DNA of 8,864 nt from an uncultured Pseudomonadota bacterium (GTDB lineage Bacteria > Pseudomonadota > Gammaproteobacteria > Burkholderiales > Methylophilaceae), in contig CAIOPD010000135.1 in NCBI GenBank assembly GCA_903860085.1, positions 1-8,864 on the forward strand, given 5' to 3'. Both the position numbers and the translations under genes were made by a program. The notes below the pieces were generated by a model. It was not told where the DNA came from, searched no databases, and saw only the letters and a program-made list of their open reading frames with translations. Shown in pieces: positions 7,082 through 8,864 of this stretch (position 1 is the stretch's first letter; each line of letters starts with the position of its first letter).

Positions 7082-7109
7082 ATGCTAACCGTTAGTGAAT
7101 GAATGCCAA
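7082..7109 (-). promoter_or_regulatory. Predicted promoter of the hemerythrin gene
   Basis: Read on the - strand, TTGGCA (7109-7104, five of six) and TAGCAT (7087-7082, four of six) are separated by 16 bp. The predicted transcription start is near 7075, giving a leader of about 70 nt before ATG 7005. The weak -10 and proximity to the FNR-like box fit an activator-dependent promoter. Confidence 0.45.
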
Positions 7110-7123
7110 TTGATCTATAACAA
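7110..7123 (-). promoter_or_regulatory. FNR/ANR-type binding site upstream of the hemerythrin gene
   Basis: On the + strand the site reads TTGAT-CTAT-AACAA. The FNR/ANR/DNR consensus is TTGAT-N4-ATCAA, so nine of ten specified bases match. Its centre (7116.5) is 41.5 bp upstream of the start predicted from the -10 element at 7082-7087. That is the classical class II activator position. It is about 175 bp from the lipid-transporter gene on the other side, so the hemerythrin gene is the more likely target. Confidence 0.55.
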
Positions 7124-7161
7124 AGATTTAATTACATTCTATTCTTATTATGACAATAATA

Positions 7162-7187
7162 GGAAGTACATCCTTCCAATTTTTTTT
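7162..7187 (+). terminator. Short hairpin with T8 run on the + strand, in the divergent region
   Basis: GGAAG (7162-7166) and CTTCC (7173-7177) form a perfect 5-bp stem with a 6-nt loop, followed after AA by eight consecutive T (7180-7187). On the - strand no T-run follows the stem, so it is oriented for + strand transcripts. No + strand gene ends near it; the nearest + strand gene upstream ends at 6495. It may stop readthrough from the efflux operon, or end an unannotated small RNA, and would insulate the lipid-transporter gene. The short stem keeps confidence modest. Confidence 0.4.
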
Positions 7188-7262
7188 GGTGCATTTTCAT
7201 TCTGACTAAGCATGCATCAATATGGGCTTGTCCTATAACTCAGCCATGGGTGGGTAGTGGTT

Positions 7263-7271
7263 TGTTATAGT
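7263..7271 (+). promoter_or_regulatory. Extended -10 promoter for the STAS-MlaE operon
   Basis: TG-T-TATAGT is an extended -10 element with a five-of-six -10 hexamer. The predicted start is about 7278, 14 nt before ATG 7292. No good -35 is found at 16-18 bp, which an extended -10 can tolerate. An alternative TATAAC at 7234-7239 also lacks a -35. The remainder of 7188-7262 shows no gene or clear operator. Confidence 0.4.
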
Positions 7272-7291
7272 GATTGCATTGGATTTATAAA

Positions 7292-8428
7292 ATGAACGTA
7301 CAAACAGCACAACTGCTAATTGAATCTTCTGCACCTCGTGCAGCAGAATACGTGACTATCCGTTGCATCGGGCCTTGGGTAGTGCAAAGCATCGCGGCCA
7401 TGGAGGCCAAGTTAGACGAGGTCCGTCTGCTTCCCCAAACAGAATTTTTGATAATGGCTGCCGAAGTGAGTGCCTTAGATACGACAGGCGCTTGGTTGCT
7501 ACATAGAACAATCACTGCGTTAGAACGAAGTGGACGTAAGGTCACTCTTGAGGGCTTGCGCCCTGAATTTAGTGCGCTGCTGACCTTGGTGGCTGGCGCT
7601 AACATGGCGCAAAAATTAATAGCGCCTCCCACGCTGAGTTTGCTTAATAAGATTGGCCAACGTACTTGGCATGCGTTACAAAACCTATTGGCCATGCTGG
7701 CATTTGTGGGCGAGTGTGCCATGGTGTTGTTACGCGCACTTGCTCATCCTCAAACTATCCGGTGGCGTCCAGTGTTACATAACCTACAATCGGCCGGCTT
7801 CGATGCTTTGCCCATTGTGGGCCTGCTGTCATTTTTGATGGGGGTGGTGATTGCCTACCAAGGCGCAGATCAATTGCAGCGATTTGGTGCCAATATTTTT
7901 ATTGTGGATTTGGTGTCGCTATCCATGTTACGTGAGTTATCGCCGTTGATGACGGCCATCATTGTCGCTGGTCGTTCCGGTTCAGCTTATGCGGCACAAA
8001 TCGGCACGATGAAGGTCACAGAAGAAATTGATGCGCTACGGACCATCGGGATAGGTCGTATTGAATTGCTAGTACTACCAAAAATGCTGGCTTTGATCAT
8101 TGCTTTGCCGTTACTCACACTTTATGCGGATATCACAGGCGTTCTCGGCGGCATGATCATGGCGAGTAGTAAACTAGGTGTCAGTTTCGATGTATTTCTT
8201 GACCGTATTGGCAATGCGGTGAGTCTGTCATCGTTCCTTACGGGGATAGGGAAAGCGCCCGTATTTGCCACTATTATTTCTTTGGTCGGCTGTTTTCAAG
8301 GGTTTCAGGTTGGTGGGAGCGCTGACAGCGTGGGCCGCCAAACCACGGTAAGCGTAGTGCAGTCGATATTTTTGGTCATTTTGGCCGATGCTCTGTTTTC
8401 GGTTGTGTTTAATTGGCTAACGTTATGA
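7292..8428 (+). CDS. STAS-MlaE fusion, permease of a phospholipid ABC transporter
   Basis: This is the inner membrane permease of an Mla/Mce-type system that moves phospholipids between inner and outer membranes. The product has 378 residues. About 1-110 is a soluble STAS domain with the loop ALDTTGAW (61-68), equivalent to the conserved D-S/T-x-G loop of MlaB/SpoIIAA proteins. A linker and amphipathic helix (about 115-150) lead to the MlaE domain (about 155-378). That domain has five or so hydrophobic segments and the family signature FLMGVVIAYQGADQL (181-195), then LRELSPLMTAIIVAGRSGSA (213-232) and GTMKVTEEIDALRTIGI (238-254), which contacts the ATPase. In E. coli the STAS protein MlaB is separate; here it is fused, so no separate mlaB is needed. 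I chose ATG 7292, which has GGA 8 nt upstream; an in-frame TTG at 7274 lies at or before the predicted transcription start. Its stop overlaps the ATPase start (ATGA). Confidence 0.93.
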   Translation: MNVQTAQLLIESSAPRAAEYVTIRCIGPWVVQSIAAMEAKLDEVRLLPQTEFLIMAAEVSALDTTGAWLLHRTITALERSGRKVTLEGLRPEFSALLTLVAGANMAQKLIAPPTLSLLNKIGQRTWHALQNLLAMLAFVGECAMVLLRALAHPQTIRWRPVLHNLQSAGFDALPIVGLLSFLMGVVIAYQGADQLQRFGANIFIVDLVSLSMLRELSPLMTAIIVAGRSGSAYAAQIGTMKVTEEIDALRTIGIGRIELLVLPKMLALIIALPLLTLYADITGVLGGMIMASSKLGVSFDVFLDRIGNAVSLSSFLTGIGKAPVFATIISLVGCFQGFQVGGSADSVGRQTTVSVVQSIFLVILADALFSVVFNWLTL

Positions 8429-8864
8429 GTGTGGCCATGCCAGATATTCCACCCGTTGCACCAGTCATTGACGTTCAGCACCTGAAAACACGTTTTGGCG
8501 ACAATATAGTGCATGATGATGTTAGCCTTCGCGTCCAGCCCGGAGAAATATTTGCGCTGGTCGGCGGAAGTGGTTGTGGTAAATCGACACTATTGCGCGC
8601 TATTATTTTATTGTTACAACCGAGCTCAGGTTCAATAAAGGTGTTTGGCCGCGAAGTGCTAGGGTTGAGCGATGCTGAAGCGCTGTCGATGCGGCGACGC
8701 TGGGGGGTAATGTTTGAGCGTGGCGCATTATTTAGTGCGCTCACTGTGCAGGAAAATGTCAGTATGGTCTTGAAAGAACACACCCAATTGAGCGCCGAGC
8801 TCATCGATGAAGTGGCGGCCTTGAAGATTGCATTGACTGGATTACCTGCGGTTGCAGCGAGTCA
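8425..8864 (+). CDS. MlaF-like ABC transporter ATPase, N-terminal part (3' truncated)
   Basis: This is the nucleotide-binding subunit partnering the STAS-MlaE permease. It starts at ATG 8425 in a 4-nt overlap with the permease stop, so no strong ribosome binding site is expected; an in-frame ATG at 8437 is an alternative. The 146 visible residues include the Walker A motif GGSGCGKST (47-55) and a segment GVMFERGALFSALTVQENV (94-112). The latter matches the MlaF Q-loop region, and LKEHTQL downstream matches MlaF REHTQL. The Q-loop residue is Glu98 (GAG, 8716-8718) where MlaF and most ABC ATPases have Gln. The signature motif, Walker B and the D- and H-loops lie beyond the window. An Mce-domain substrate-binding gene is expected next by analogy but is not visible. 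Confidence 0.92.
   Translation, partial: MSVAMPDIPPVAPVIDVQHLKTRFGDNIVHDDVSLRVQPGEIFALVGGSGCGKSTLLRAIILLLQPSSGSIKVFGREVLGLSDAEALSMRRRWGVMFERGALFSALTVQENVSMVLKEHTQLSAELIDEVAALKIALTGLPAVAAS

Noticed and set aside
7201..7262. TATAAC at 7234-7239 as the main promoter of the lipid-transporter operon
   Set aside because: There is no acceptable -35 at 16-18 bp and no extended -10; the TG-T-TATAGT element at 7263-7271 is better.
7274..7291. TTG 7274 as start of the STAS-MlaE gene
   Set aside because: It lies at or before the predicted transcription start near 7278 and has no ribosome binding site; ATG 7292 is more plausible.
8475..8804. Open frame on the - strand opposite the ATPase gene
   Set aside because: The + strand encodes clear Walker A and Q-loop regions here; the opposite frame has no recognisable features.

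Overview
The window looks like a stretch of chromosome from a betaproteobacterium of moderate base composition. The support is a translation factor IF-1 with the C-terminal extension I associate with betaproteobacterial accessory IF-1 copies, a metal-efflux RND operon ending in a DUF3240 gene, and a STAS-MlaE lipid-transport operon. Methylophilaceae or another Nitrosomonadales group is a plausible guess, but the sequence does not prove it. I found no mobile element, tRNA, rRNA or CRISPR array.

Layout. (1) Positions 1-149 carry the 3' end of an infA-type gene. (2) Positions 150-6495 hold a metal-efflux locus, all on the + strand. It starts with a small membrane/secreted protein carrying an HxH motif (291-680), followed by a hairpin with a T-run (694-726). 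Then come a TolC/CzcC-type outer membrane factor (744-1997), a periplasmic adaptor (1994-3100), a heavy-metal RND pump (3100-6159) and a DUF3240 protein (6169-6495). The last four are tightly packed: overlaps of 4 and 1 nt, then a 9-nt gap with the ribosome binding site touching the pump stop codon. (3) On the - strand, converging with the efflux operon after only 27 bp, is a hemerythrin-like diiron protein (6523-7005) with a cysteine-rich insertion. (4) A 286-bp region between divergent genes (7006-7291) contains an FNR-type box, a hairpin followed by eight T, and an extended -10 promoter. (5) Positions 7292-8864 hold a STAS-MlaE permease and the start of its MlaF-type ATPase, which is cut by the window end.

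How the genes work together. The outer membrane factor, adaptor and RND pump should form a tripartite envelope-spanning exporter for metal cations. The DUF3240 protein is probably an accessory or regulator of it. The pump's motifs are mixed: the membrane proton-relay segment resembles the Cu/Ag pump CusA, while the periplasmic cleft lacks the CusA methionine triad and resembles the divalent-cation pump CzcA, so its substrate is open. The hemerythrin gene has all seven expected iron ligands and an FNR-like box centred exactly 41.5 bp upstream of its predicted transcription start, which suggests activation at low oxygen. The final pair belongs to an Mla/Mce-type phospholipid ABC transporter.

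Most notable points: the oxygen-linked box in front of the Cys-rich hemerythrin; the apparent lack of a terminator between the convergent efflux operon and hemerythrin gene, with the next + strand terminator-like hairpin lying beyond the hemerythrin gene; the mixed substrate signature of the pump; and a Glu in place of the Q-loop Gln in the ATPase.
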